Shown here: positions 41,309-51,831 of the stretch, in pieces
Layout: every line of letters starts with the position of its first letter
Numbering within the stretch: position 1 is the first letter of the stretch
NCBI GenBank assembly: GCA_018287875.1
Contig: JAGVVL010000021.1
Span: 186,001-250,000 of the forward strand
Source: Nigrospora sphaerica
Lineage: Eukaryota > Ascomycota > Sordariomycetes > Amphisphaeriales > Apiosporaceae
Direction: 5' to 3'
DNA length: 64,000 nucleotides
Made by a program: the position numbers and the translations under genes
Notes under the pieces: model-generated
Seen by the model: only the letters and a program-made list of their open reading frames with translations
What the model was told of the DNA's origin: nothing
The model's database searches: none

Positions 41309-44300
41309 TTAGTTAGTTAGTTATATTTAACGCTATTTAATAGGCTTGCTAGGCCTTCACACCCGTAGTGTATATAGCGCGCTAGGGACCGTTTGATAAC
41401 GCCTAGCGTGTCTATCCTCCAGTATCGTGCACTGGGTAGGCGTTCTATGTATAGGCCGTTCCCGTTGCCACCGCCAGTTATGGTCGTGTCCGGTGAGAGT
41501 ATCAAAGGGGGGCGATCCGCGAGGGCCGTCCCCGTGCCAATACCTAGCCGCCGAGTATCGGGGTGATATCCTTCATGCTTTAACGAGCGTGCTTGTAGGG
41601 GTTACGGGAGTGTAGTAGAGACCCCTTTCGAGGTGTGCTATCCCGGTTGTCGGTGGCTAGAGGCCGAAGTTGGCAGCTCGCTGCCTCTCTAGGTTAGGGC
41701 AGATTATTTCGAACTTCGTTATACGAATAAAGGCCTCGAACTCTTTCGGTGACACTAGTAGTAGAACAGACAAACCCCAGATGAAGGGAGTCTGGTGGAA
41801 AGACGCGGTCGTAAGGTCGATCCGAACGGAGTGATTGCGTGCCCTTATATCAGATACCACAATCAAGGACGTGTGGATAGTCTTGATCAAGGGTCACAGC
41901 AAGTGAGGAGGTAAAGATTGAGGTTCAAAATCAAGAGCAAAGGGGGTGTGTATTCATGAAGCATGGTGGTCAAGAGGTTGAATTGTGTTGTGTGTGTCTG
42001 TATCTCATAGCTAACTGCGAACGGTTGAAAGTTCCTATTTAAAGTGCATTGGCTTGATCAAAGTTCAAGCCATCATTCCATATCCCCGTCTCGGTAGGTG
42101 TTTCCAGAAAGTCATCGAGCCCATCTGCGTGGCTGGGGGTCTATCGGTGCCGAAGTGGGGCCATAGGTGTCGAAGCCGAATTGTTTTCCGGCAGTGTGTC
42201 ATGTGTTCAGGGGTTTTCTTTCAGCCGCACGAGCATAGGACCCTAGCTTCCGTGTGTCCAAACTTCCTGTGGTACCATTTAAAGTCGCCGTGTCTAGACC
42301 TGGCAGCGAGGAACTGGTGTAAGATGCTTCGTGGCATTGCGGACCACTTTGGGCAGCGTTCGGTAGCCGCCACCTCGAGGTCTGACCAGCGTTTGTGTCT
42401 AGGTCCTTCGGAAGTCCACCAGCGCTGGAAGAGAGTCTTGGAGGCTTCCTTCGCTGTCCGTTTTACGTACGCGATCGTCGGAGGCTGTTCGGGGCCTGGT
42501 GGTGTCATCTCGGTTCCTAGCTTTGCGAGGTGGTCCGCTTCTTCGTTTCCTTGTGCCTTGAAGTGTCCTGGAACCCAGTGTACCATGACCCTTGCCGTCC
42601 GTGCCAGGGCTTGGAACTGGATGAAGGCCTTTTGGGAGCTGTCGGCGGGATTGCCCCGGAGGCAGGCCACCACTGAGGTGTTATCGAGGCAGATGTGTAT
42701 GGGATAGCGTTGCAGGCCGAGCCGGAACGCGCCCTTCAAGCCTGCTAAGGCCCCTTCCGCCTCTGCATCGAAGACCTCGGAAGGTCCTAGCCGTCCCGAG
42801 CCGCATTGCAGCGTGCGCTGGTTCTGGTAGATGACGTACCCCCAGCCTGTGCGCCCTTCGATCTGGGATCCGTCGGTAAAGACTACGACGTCTGTCGGCG
42901 ATAGTTTCTGCCACCACTTCTCCAAGGCCGTAGCTTTCGCCTTCTTCGACATGTCCGCCACCGGTTGTAGGGAGCCAGGTAGGTGTCTCGGGAGCAGGAG
43001 TATCGGCCTATCAGGCTGTCCGTACATCCTATACGCTCGTTGCAAGCGTGTTCGTACCGGTTGGAGGCCATGGGCGCTCTTGCCTCTTTGTCTTAGCCTC
43101 TGCGCTAGTCTCGGGACTAGCGGGTGCGCGGTGTCCACGGAGACTGTCCTGAAGGCCATTCGGTGTCTAGCCTTCTCGAGGGCGACCTCGATCGGGGGGA
43201 GCCCTGCCTCTATAGGGAGGGTGCCGTTCGGGCTCGTCTTCCACACTGGCAGTATGGCCCGGAGGGCCGCGTTCCAGGGCTTTGACAGGGTGTCGATGTT
43301 CCCTTGTTGGCCTGTGCTGACCGTCTGTGGCTTGTTCACAAGCCGGCTCGTGGGTGTCTTCGTCTTACCCGGCCACCACGCCTCTGCCGCGTATAGGAGA
43401 GTTGGGAGCACCACTGTCGAGACCGCCTTACGTATCTGTTGGGAAGGAGGGCCATATTTCGTGTTAGCGAGGTTGCGGATGTGGTTCGCTACCGCTAGGC
43501 CTTTCGCAGCCCTAATAGCAGCGTGTTTTTCAAACTTGAGGCGACTGTCAAACCAGACCCCTAGCCAGCGCATCACTGGCTTGTCGTCTGAGTGTGGGTT
43601 AGTAGGTTCAATCACGAAGTTGTGTCTCTGGACCTCTATAGTAGGTCCCGCGTCCTCCTGCCCGCTAGGGGGTCTTCTCCGGGTGAAATGCATCGCCTCC
43701 GCCTTATCCGGGTCGAAGACTGTCTTATTTTCTAGGCCCCAGTCTAAGAGCTCTCCAACTAGCTCCGTGAGCTGCTTTGTAGTCGCTTCGTGTGTAGGCC
43801 CTTCGCAGCCGATAGCGATGTCGTCCGCGTATCCGAAGTGAGTTTGGCCGGTCTTTGGGAAGGCGTCCGCGATCGACAACATGAAGAGCACCGGCGAGAC
43901 TGGGCTCCCCTGGGGGAGGCCGCACTCCGGATGGAAGCAGTCTGACGTGGCCCCATCTAGGCGCACTCTGGCGCTCCTGTCTGTGCAAAATGAGATCGCC
44001 CAGCGTACTAGGTTCCTTGGCCAGCCTTGTCGTAAGAGGGTAAGTCCAAGTCGGTTTTTCTGGACCGCGTCGAAGGCCCCTTGTACGTCTAGCGTAGCCA
44101 CTGAAAACACTCTCTCCGATTCGAGCGCGTGCTCGATATCGTGAATAAGGCACGCGAGTAGGTCCGTAGCCGATCTCTTAGGCAGGGCGCCGCACTGTTG
44201 GTGGTTGAGGATTCTTTCCCGTAGGGAGATCCGGGCCATGCGTCTCGCTACCAGCCTCTCCAGCCCCTTGCCTAGGCACGAGAGGAGTGCGATGGGCCGC

Positions 44301-45736
44301 CACGACTTTGGGGTCGTGTAGTCTGTTTTTCCGGGCTCATGTAGCATGACGACCTCGGCTGAGCGGAACGCCCGTGGATGGTAGCCTGTCTCAAGGCAGG
44401 CTTGGCATAGGGGGGCAAAGACGGGCCCGATAGCTTTCCATGCGGCTTTCAGTAGCCGCACCGTTAGCCCATCGGTTCCGGGGGAAGTGTTCTTTATGTC
44501 AGTAGTGCATAGCTCGAGTTCCTCGATAGTAACCTCGTCGTTCCACTTAATCGTCCTAAAGGGGACTACGGGCACCTGCAGAGGGTCGGTAACGATGTCG
44601 TCCGTAGGCGAGAAGCGTCGTAGAAGCTTCTCCCCTAATACCTCGCATTTCTCTTTTGCGTCGTCTATCGTGCGCCCGTCGACCACCAGTGGCGGGGGCC
44701 CGCAGGCCGTGCCCAGTTTATGCCAGGCCACGATGCGGTAAAGGTCTTGGTCTGAGGTGGCTCCGTCGATCAGCCCCCGCCAGTATTGTCGCTTAGCTAT
44801 CCGCACAGCAGTCCGGAACGCTTTCTTCTCGGCCCAGGCTTCCGCGAGGCTTGAGGCGCGGACCGCGGCTTTATATAGCCTGTGCTTTATGCCGCAGTCT
44901 TCTGTCCACCAGGGCGCGCTGCCGCCCGGCGGTCCTGGGGCCTTACCGGCGCCTCGGACAGCCGTCTTTATTGTGTCGACTAGGAAGCCAGCCACATCGT
45001 CGATTTCCTCGGGCGTTTTTGTCCTGGGTCTGGGGGCGTGCTTGAGTCCCGCCGTGACCAGTCCTTTGAAGGCTTCGATCTTGTCCTCTGGGACGGTGAA
45101 CCTATGGTGGTCCACCCGGATCCTGCCACCGATGGGGAGCGTGACTCGGAGGGCTGAGTGATCGCTAGGGGCTGTGAGTGTATCGTCCACTATCGAGCTA
45201 GCGAACGGGACATTAGAGAAGGCCAGGTCTAGGGTGTTGCCCCTATCGTGTGTGGCCCTGGCGTATTCTCCAATGAAGGAGAGGCTATGCGCCGCCGCCC
45301 ATGCAGCAGTAGAGCGTCCGGCGCTATTTTCTTCGTTGGGGGTGCAGAACTGCCAGACACTGCTAATAGCGTTGAAGTCCCCTACCACGAGAAATCTGCG
45401 GTTAGGGGGTGTGTATCTGTGGAGTTCGTGGTGCCACTGTGGGTTGCGGCGATCTCGATACATCGTCATGATGGTGTAGCCGTTAATTACCATCCAGATG
45501 GTGAATTTGGTCGGAAAGCATATGAGCTGTTTCGCGTTAAGGGTGCTGTCTTTACGGACGTACATTTGGGCCCTAGGTCTATCTTGCTTATTCGTCCAGT
45601 GGGAGACGGACGAGTAAAGCTTGTAGTGGGCATGTGTTACTGCGAGCGGGCCATGTTGGTCGCTGCCCCATGTCGGTTCGGTCACGCAGACGACGTCCAC
45701 CTTCTGGGAGGCGCATAGTTCTAGGAAAGCCTCGTG
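41309..45736 (-). mobile_element. LINE-D, 5'-truncated, nearly intact ORF2 with RNase H
   Basis: Minus-strand LINE whose 3' tail reads (CTAA)n on its own strand (about 41305-41322). It is flanked by a 16-bp duplication, GTCACGCAGTACTTAG (41293-41308) and GTCACGCAGTATTTAG (45737-45752), one mismatch. ORF1 and the first residues of the endonuclease are missing, typical of incomplete target-primed reverse transcription. Confidence 0.9.
42065..45700 (-). pseudogene. LINE-D ORF2: endonuclease, reverse transcriptase, RNase H, zinc finger
   Basis: Open for 1159 codons from 45700 to a TGA at 42221-42223. The frame continues after that TGA, finishing the C-terminal Cys-Ser-Cys-Gly ... His-Met-Thr-His-Cys zinc motif and stopping at 42065, so one CGA-to-TGA change is the only interior lesion. 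Domains: endonuclease (Glu-Pro-Thr-Trp; Val-Val-Gly-Asp-Phe-Asn-Ala at about 45390; Ser-Asp-His near 45160), reverse transcriptase (Leu-Asp-Val-Gln-Gly-Ala-Phe-Asp about 44090; Leu-Pro-Gln-Gly-Ser about 43915; Gly-Tyr-Ala-Asp-Asp about 43825), and RNase H (Phe-Thr-Asp-Gly-Ser-Gln about 42880; Asp-Ala-Glu-Ala-Glu-Gly about 42770; Asp-Asn-Thr-Ser about 42685; His-Trp-Val-Pro-Gly-His about 42580). The endonuclease N terminus is lost. Confidence 0.93.
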
Positions 45737-45752
45737 GTCACGCAGTATTTAG

Positions 45753-45892
45753 GTATAGCGTTCGTTACACGGAGGTCCGTACCGAGCGGTCTTGACAGAA
45801 CTACATCACGGGACGACTAATCCGTAGCTATTTAAGGATGTCTCAGAGGCTGCCCTGTGCCGGTACGGCCTGTCACGGTCCACCCCGTGACA
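45753..45892 (+). repeat. LTR-like sequence, right part, with terminal inverted repeat motif
   Basis: Continues the sequence interrupted by LINE-D. The end 45871-45892 reads TGTCACGG-TCCACC-CCGTGACA, an 8-bp perfect inverted repeat around a 6-base spacer. It could be the 3' end of the LTR or the edge of a separate element. Confidence 0.4.
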
Positions 45893-45899
45893 CTAAATT

Positions 45900-47039
45900 C
45901 CGGCTTAAAAGCGGTTTAGCTATATTAACCAGCCAGAGACCGGCGGCTTTCCACCCATTCCGGATATTCTGACCGGTAAGGGCGGCTAAACGAGCCTTCT
46001 GATAGCAGGCAAGAAAATTTCGTTTGATAACTACCGTTGAGTCCGTTAACTGAGTTAGAAATCCGAGCTCTTTCCGGTACGCCGATTTTAAAGCGCTGAA
46101 AACGGCTAAATCGAGAGGTTGGAGGATGTGAGAGGTATAAGGGGGTAGAAAAAGAAGGTAAACATAATGAGAGAAGCATTGACACATAAAATCAGTTGTT
46201 ATATGGCTACTATGACCGTCTATAACTAGTAGGCGGTACTCGGAAGTGTCCTTGGGGGCAGTATTTGGGATAAAGACTTTCTCGAGCTACTCGAGCGCTG
46301 TTTAGTCTATAATCCATCCGTTTTCGGTTGCAGTGAACTGCCAGCCTTTAAATTGGCTTAAATCGACCGGGAACCATTGCTGTTGAACCGTCTTGCCCTT
46401 AAAAATGACTAGTGGGGGCAGGGCACGGCCTTGAGCGGAGATCCATTCAATGAAGGACGTCCAAGCACGAGAACCAGGCTGTTTCTTTCGTACGGAGCGT
46501 TTTTCCGAACCTCCAAGTACTAGACCGTTCGATCCAGCACCTTCTAGGAGTCCTGCTTCATCCATGTTGTGGCGGTTAGCTGGCTTTGCCCTCTGGATCT
46601 CCGGCAGCTGAAGATATCGGAACCATGAGCAAATTACCTCGACTAAAGCGCCATTGACACGCTGCGAGTCGATAGACCGGCTCTTCTGGACCCGTACAGC
46701 TGGGTTCCTACGTAGAAAGGCCTGCAGCCACCTCTTTCCGAGTGGCTCGCTGTCGCCCTGAGCCCGGAGGATACGTTTGGCGAACTCCTTAACTTGGGCG
46801 TGTGAAGGCGGAAGCCTTAAGGCAGCTTGGGTCAGGATTCAAGTCGTAAGTGGCTATTCTTGGACTGGCCTGAGCCTCTGTTGGTCTGCGAAGGCTTCGG
46901 GTCTAGGTTGGTGACCTTTAATTCGGCTCTGTAGTGTTGACTTCGGTATACCGTAATCTCGAGAGGTTTGCTTAATTCCACCCCCAGCTGCAATAGCAGC
47001 TAAGGCTTGTCGAAGTTCGGCTTCCGAATACTGCTTCAT
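45900..47039 (-). pseudogene. Pogo-like transposase relic (copy D)
   Basis: From the ATG at 47039: psq HTH (Ile-Lys-Gln-Thr-Ser-Arg-Asp-Tyr-Gly-Ile-Pro-Lys-Ser-Thr-Leu), then a decayed CENP-B HTH (46600-46860), the start of the catalytic domain (Met-Asp-Glu-Ala-Gly, 46565; the usual Asn-Met-Asp-Glu motif) with Phe-Lys-Gly-Lys-Thr, and the C-terminal part near 46150 (Ser-His-Ile-Leu-Gln-Pro-Leu-Asp-Leu-Ala-Val-Phe). Frames change at least four times. Right of the gene, the G-rich string GGGGGCCGAAATGTGGG and its near repeat (47145-47180) may be the element's subterminal repeats. Confidence 0.78.
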
Positions 47040-47199
47040 TTTAAGGAAAAGAATATAGAAACTAAGTTTCGGATAGATTGAAGCAAATTTACGGAAGTAA
47101 ATATGAAAAGTAGTCGAGGGGCTGGAAATTCGGTGGCTGGTTTTTGGGGGGCCGAAATGTGGGGGAGCCGAAATGGGGGTCCTCTAACTTAGCCTCCAT

Positions 47200-48340
47200 T
47201 CTGACTCCCACAGTGGAATCCAGTCCTGGAGGCGGGCCTCCCAAAACGACGCGGCGCTAGGTTTGGGCGCTTTTGTTCCCACCACCTGCTCCGCCTGCCC
47301 CGGCTACCACTTTGCAAGCAGTCACATCACAGAGTTTCTTTCGTCTCGACCGTTTCCCACAGCCCCATGGCCATTCCGGTGCTTGGGACGCAACCTTGTC
47401 ACTTGACTCTGTTAGGACGTACTGTATGTACCCTGCAACAAAGACGAAATGACGAGGTAAACTTCACGGAACCGCGCCAGTCAGGTGCTGAAGCCATTTG
47501 CTTTCCTGTTCCACCGACATTCACCAAGCGTCTCTTCCACTCGATATCTCCCTTCTCTTCCACTCGGTGTCCCGCTGCGTCTCATCCGAGTCCTCGAACG
47601 CTCGCCGTCGACGGATGCGACCGAGAATCAACTGTTCGTCTGGAACACTTGTTGCCATGATCCTTCACAGATCCTCGACGCTATGCATACCCCCGCCAGC
47701 AGCAGCAAGCCCCTGCTCTTTCTGTACGCAACTCTTCTACATCAAAAAAACCTACGCCGACGGACCGCCATTGCCCAGCTACTGAGCCACCTTGCACAGA
47801 TGTGCGTGATTCACAACCTGCAGGGGCAAGTGGTGCCTACGTTGCAAGAGCTTATCAGCGCGCTCGAGTGGCGGAAGGCTGTGAACGACTCGATTGCCGG
47901 GCTCTCCGCCTACGAAGAACCCATGGGACTACGCAGCTGAGTGCATCTGGGGCCTTCTCGTATATGGCTGCCGCCACCTCCCAGAGCGATAGTCAATCCA
48001 CTGATGGTAATGGCAGAGGCTGCCGAGATGTATCGGTCCATGGAGAATTAGGGGGGGGGGGGGGGATGGCTGACATACTACAAAAAAGCTACCAAACAGA
48101 GCGCCAATGCAAGAACAGAGCGTCAGCGCAAGAACAGGGCGTTTTGAAAGGCCGTTACACGTCGAAATCCGGTGGCATCGGTTTCTAGATGTGTGCGATA
48201 GGCATCTTGAGTAGCAAAGTCGTTGAATGTAGTTTACGGTGTTTACTGAACAACCTCCCTTAGCGCCGCCCGCCCGGAAAGGCAATGTGATCCGAGGTGC
48301 TACAGTACGGGCGAGGCAGGGCCCTGGAAGCTGGGAAGAA
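47200..48340. other. No supported gene; poly-G tract at 48051-48065
   Basis: Overlapping frames at 47367-47940 have helix-like composition but no domain and no consistent start. A run of 15 G lies at 48051-48065. Confidence 0.4.
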
Positions 48341-48349
48341 AACTGCACG

Positions 48350-49160
48350 ATATCATTTGACAAGCATTTCAATTCGTCGACAACGTACGTCATGTTCTCG
48401 CGCGCCCGTGTTCCAAGCCTCCCGTAGCCTTCCGTAATCATATGGGAGAGACGAGGCCCAGGCTCGAATGAGGCAATGAGCCGCCCCGTAGTAAATTATC
48501 CTGCACAGGCCCGGACCCTTACTGCGCATGCCGTTCGTGATTGCCATGCGAAGAGCCTCCCGTCCCATCGTCTGGGGGTGGATGATAACCGAGCTTTCGC
48601 TTAGTTTGCCGCCCTCTTGTGCCTCAAGATTTCGGCTCCGCGGGCGTTGGTGTAGTGAGTGATTGCTGCATTTCTTCTTCATCCGATAGATCTGGTGATT
48701 GTGCTCGGGGAACCACCACTGTCGATCCCTCCGCGCTCTCCTTGTCCTTCCTGTCTGGACGGCACACGGCGACTAATCCACCCAGCTGGATATTTCTGGT
48801 TGCCATGCGGGCGAAGAGGCGGTGCCTTACGCTCCTCCACCGACATCGAGCCTAGGATGAACTCGTAGTCTTCCGAACAATTATTCAGGCGCGCCATGGC
48901 CGACCGCCGTTCATCTTGTCCCTGGGGCCGCCTCTGCCCGGAAGGATTCAGAGCCATCAGGCTGAAAGCAAGCATCTGACCGGCCGCTATGCAATGATAA
49001 TCATAATGTGAGTGGGCAAGAATCTGCGCCACCGGCTCAGCCAGTGGACACGCGGGCGTGGTGGGGTCCGATTAGTCCATCTTCAGAAACACCATAGCCC
49101 TCCCTATCGTAATCGCACCGTACTCCCAGTCGCCCTCGACCATGCCGTGACACGGCATGG
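48350..49160 (-). pseudogene. Nuclease-kinase family relic (minus strand)
   Basis: Second relic of the family at 54806-56778. Reading leftward from about 49150 in shifting frames: the Val-Glu-Gly ... Glu-Tyr-Gly ... Ile-Thr segment, Val-Phe-Leu-Lys-Met-Asp-Trp-Ser-Asp-Pro-Thr-Thr, then Gly-Gln-Met-Leu-Ala-Phe-Ser-Leu-Met-Ala-Leu and Gly-Gln-Asp-Glu-Arg-Arg-Ser-Ala-Met (48900-49000), the linker with Ser-Asp-Glu-Glu and Thr-Pro-Thr-Pro-Ala-Glu-Pro (about 48630), and similarity fading near 48490. The nuclease active-site part and the kinase domain are absent. Several stops and frame changes are present. Confidence 0.7.
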
Positions 49161-50240
49161 CACCGACAGGCCTCAAATTGGAGAAGGGAGATCAGCATGT
49201 TCAGCACGAAGAGCTCCACTTTCAGCTTAATGCTGTAAACGACAGGAAGATATGATGTTTCGATAATGAAATAACCCGTGCAGTAAGTCAATATCAGTGA
49301 GATGTCAAGCAAGACTGTTCGAAGCAGGTTACCAAGACTTGTTACGCAACCGTTCTTTAATCCTTTGCCTGGAAGCTGAAAACTGTCGCTGTACTCATCG
49401 AGGCGAGCATTAGCTCAATCATCGTCTCCCATCCTATCAGATCGCTCAGACAGCCTAGCCCTTAGCCACGGCAGGATGGTTCCTACAAACAGTGACTGAA
49501 ATGGGCCCACTAGTCCACTTATTTGAATTTTGATTACGGACTACTATGTCACAATGGTGACGTTATCCATCTCGCTAACCTCAATACACAGTTCCATTGC
49601 TAGACTTCCTGCCGAGGGGGTGCATAAATGGCAAAGGAACAGTGCTTTGTGGCTTTTTGATTGTAGGAGTTAGCGGGTGATGGGACGAACGGGATGAAAT
49701 CGAGTTGAAGGGAAAGAGGTGGACAGATTCGATGTTATGGTAAGCCTTTCCATCGGTACTCCAGCGACTCGTTTACTCTATATTGAGGTCAAACCATGGA
49801 CATTCCTCGTGGTATGGCTGTATGCAGGCTGTTCGCTCCCGACCCATCCTTTGCGTCCGGTAACGGAAAGGGAAGCATGTTAAGCAGCCTTAATTAGGGG
49901 TGCCACCCTACGTTCTGTAAAGTTTAGTCCATTACGTCATGAATACAAAGGAGGCAGTGTGGCATCCCTCTCGCCCTCATCTATTGGATCATCGGCTGAA
50001 AAAGTAAGACTAGCATCCGGTCATTGTCCTTGTGAAGTGAATTGATGACATCGCGGGATAACGGATAGTCGAAACACGGACATAGGTCCCTCGGTACGAA
50101 CACGGCCGGAATCGATCCGCATGACTTTAATAATGATGTAGGGTTCGCGCAGCCGTTCGCACGGTTCGCGCCGGAAGCTCTGTACGAGCCGCCGCTCGGA
50201 AGCACGACGTTTCTAGGTCAACGCTACAACGCCACCTCGA
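49161..50240. other. Intergenic, nothing recognised
   Basis: AT-richer, no sustained open frame, intron pattern or repeat that I can support. Confidence 0.5.
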
Positions 50241-50268
50241 CGGCGGTCAGACTATCCGTGAGGCTCAT

Positions 50269-50502
50269 ATGAAGCAGCAGAACCTATCGCCGACGTCCGA
50301 GCAGCGGTTAGTAAGCTGGGTCCTCACACAGACCAAGTTAGGCTTCGCGCCGCCGCACTCAAGGTTCCATCTCTATGCGGTGAGGCTCTCTAGAGCATCT
50401 GGAGGCCCTCAGACCCTTGGTACACACTGGGTTCGCCGCTTTCTTGGTCGCCATCCAGAGTTGAAGACTGCGCAGCGTACGGTACGACTGGCGGCGCGCT
50501 AA
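50269..50502 (+). pseudogene. Pogo-like transposase fragment (copy E)
   Basis: CENP-B-type HTH only: Asn-Leu-Ser-Pro-Thr-Ser-Glu-Gln-Arg-Leu, Trp-Val-Leu-Thr-Gln-Thr-Lys-Leu-Gly, Pro-Pro-His-Ser-Arg-Phe and Trp-Val-Arg-Arg-Phe-Leu-Gly-Arg-His-Pro. It closely resembles the same region of the relic at 28587-29447. The catalytic domain is missing; a frame at 50512-50700 may come from the C-terminal region of the same transposase, but this is uncertain. Confidence 0.65.
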
Positions 50503-50935
50503 CGCTGCCGCATGCTGCGAACACCGGAACATCTAGTCTTCTGCCGGAAAACGCGGAGGCACCAGGCCTGGTGGCCAAAGTTCGACCCCGAACCGGAAAC
50601 CTTGGTGGAATACTGGCAACGGCTGATACACAGCCCAGAACAGTTTCGACTCTTTGTTTCCTTAACGAAGTACTACGAGGACATTTGCCCATCATCGTCA
50701 AACAGTAGAGGTCACTCTACGCGAGGCAATAGCTATCCAGACAAAGCCAGCGCCGGGAACAAACTCGCATGGAGGGGTGATGGAGACGGTTTGACTAAAA
50801 GATTGCCATTGGGCTCGATATGCGGGGTATCTAGATAGTTAGATAGACTCTCGCACGCCAGATGCCCCCTGGGAGGCGGGACGTTGTCCCAACACGGCGA
50901 TAATACAAAGAAGAAGAATAAGAAGAACGTTTAGG

Positions 50936-51246
50936 GTCCCGATATGGACTATCAACTGGATCCGAAGCTCTTATCTGACCGATCAACAACGCTGTTTTTC
51001 GATGGCCAGGAGTCGGACGAGATCCCGATCCCAGCCGGTGTTCCGCAAGGCTCACCTCTGTCGCCTATTCTCTTCTGCCTCTATACAGCTGGCCTTTATA
51101 AAGCTCTCCGTGCCGTCCCAGGAATAACTGCCATAACCTTCGCAGACGACACGAACCTCCTCAGCTTCGGCCTAGACCCAGAACAGACTTGCGAGCGGCT
51201 GGAAGCCGCCCACAAGGTCTGTAAAGATGGGCGATCAGCCACGGCA
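50936..51246 (+). mobile_element. LINE reverse-transcriptase fragment (LINE-E)
   Basis: About 310 bp encoding reverse transcriptase residues from Ser-Asp-Arg-Ser-Thr-Thr-Leu-Phe-Phe-Asp through Gly-Val-Pro-Gln-Gly-Ser to Thr-Phe-Ala-Asp-Asp-Thr-Asn and the following helix. It is nearly identical at protein level to 21000-21240 of LINE-B but on the opposite strand, and is truncated at both ends. Confidence 0.88.
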
Positions 51247-51294
51247 TGACCTTGATGCATTGGCTGATCTCTAAATCAATCTACTTGATCGTTA

Positions 51295-51831
51295 TTGAAG
51301 GAGGTAAAGTTTTCTCAGGGGTCGAGGAGAAGGGTGGCCGCTGACTTAAGGGGAGTACTAGACTCTGGGTTTCCTCGACTTCTCACAACCCTGCAGGAAT
51401 ACCTCGGGGTTACATCCGAGGCAGCCATCGCAGTCGGCATTTCTAACCTGTCTGTTTTGATTACCTTCCTCGCCGGTTGTATCATCGTCATCACACCACT
51501 CTTCTTCCGGCATCGGAAACTCAAGAGTGAGATGATTCTGGGTGGTACAAACTCGCTTGTCTTGTCAGCAGCGTGCCACGCCCCAGTACCGTTGCTGGAT
51601 TCCCCACAAAGTTTGGGGACTTCTAGGTTGGCAGATTATGACGCGGAGGCATACTTGAGAGATGTGTCCAGGGGTAAAGTTCGCTGGGGTGCGATGGCTC
51701 TCCCCCCTGATACCTTCCAACAACAGGTCGAACCAGAAACCATAGAGAGCCCGGAAACTGTCATGCATCTAGGTTTCGCAGGTCCGGACCAGGTGGTGGA
51801 AGTCCCCCAAAAGGGGCAGCTTTACCTATAG
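51295..51831 (+). pseudogene. C-terminal fragment of a DUF6536-like membrane protein
   Basis: A 178-codon frame with a transmembrane helix (Ser-Val-Leu-Ile-Thr-Phe-Leu-Ala-Gly-Cys-Ile-Ile-Val) followed by Gly-Gly-Thr-Asn-Ser-Leu-Val-Leu-Ser-Ala-Ala-Cys-His and a cytoplasmic tail with Val-Ser-Arg-Gly-Lys-Val-Arg-Trp-Gly. This matches my memory of the C termini of DUF6536 family proteins of ascomycetes. The rest of the protein is missing; the LINE-E fragment lies 50 bp upstream. Confidence 0.55.

Noticed and set aside
42831..43841. Plus-strand 336-codon frame over LINE-D
   Set aside because: Antisense to reverse transcriptase and RNase H coding sequence; no domain and no intron signals.
40792..45897. 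Flanking duplication around the LTR-like sequence
   Set aside because: The five bases before 40797 (GTTAT) and after 45892 (CTAAA) do not match.
47485..47940. 151-codon frame as a real gene
   Set aside because: Overlaps two other similar frames, has no domain, no convincing start and no introns.
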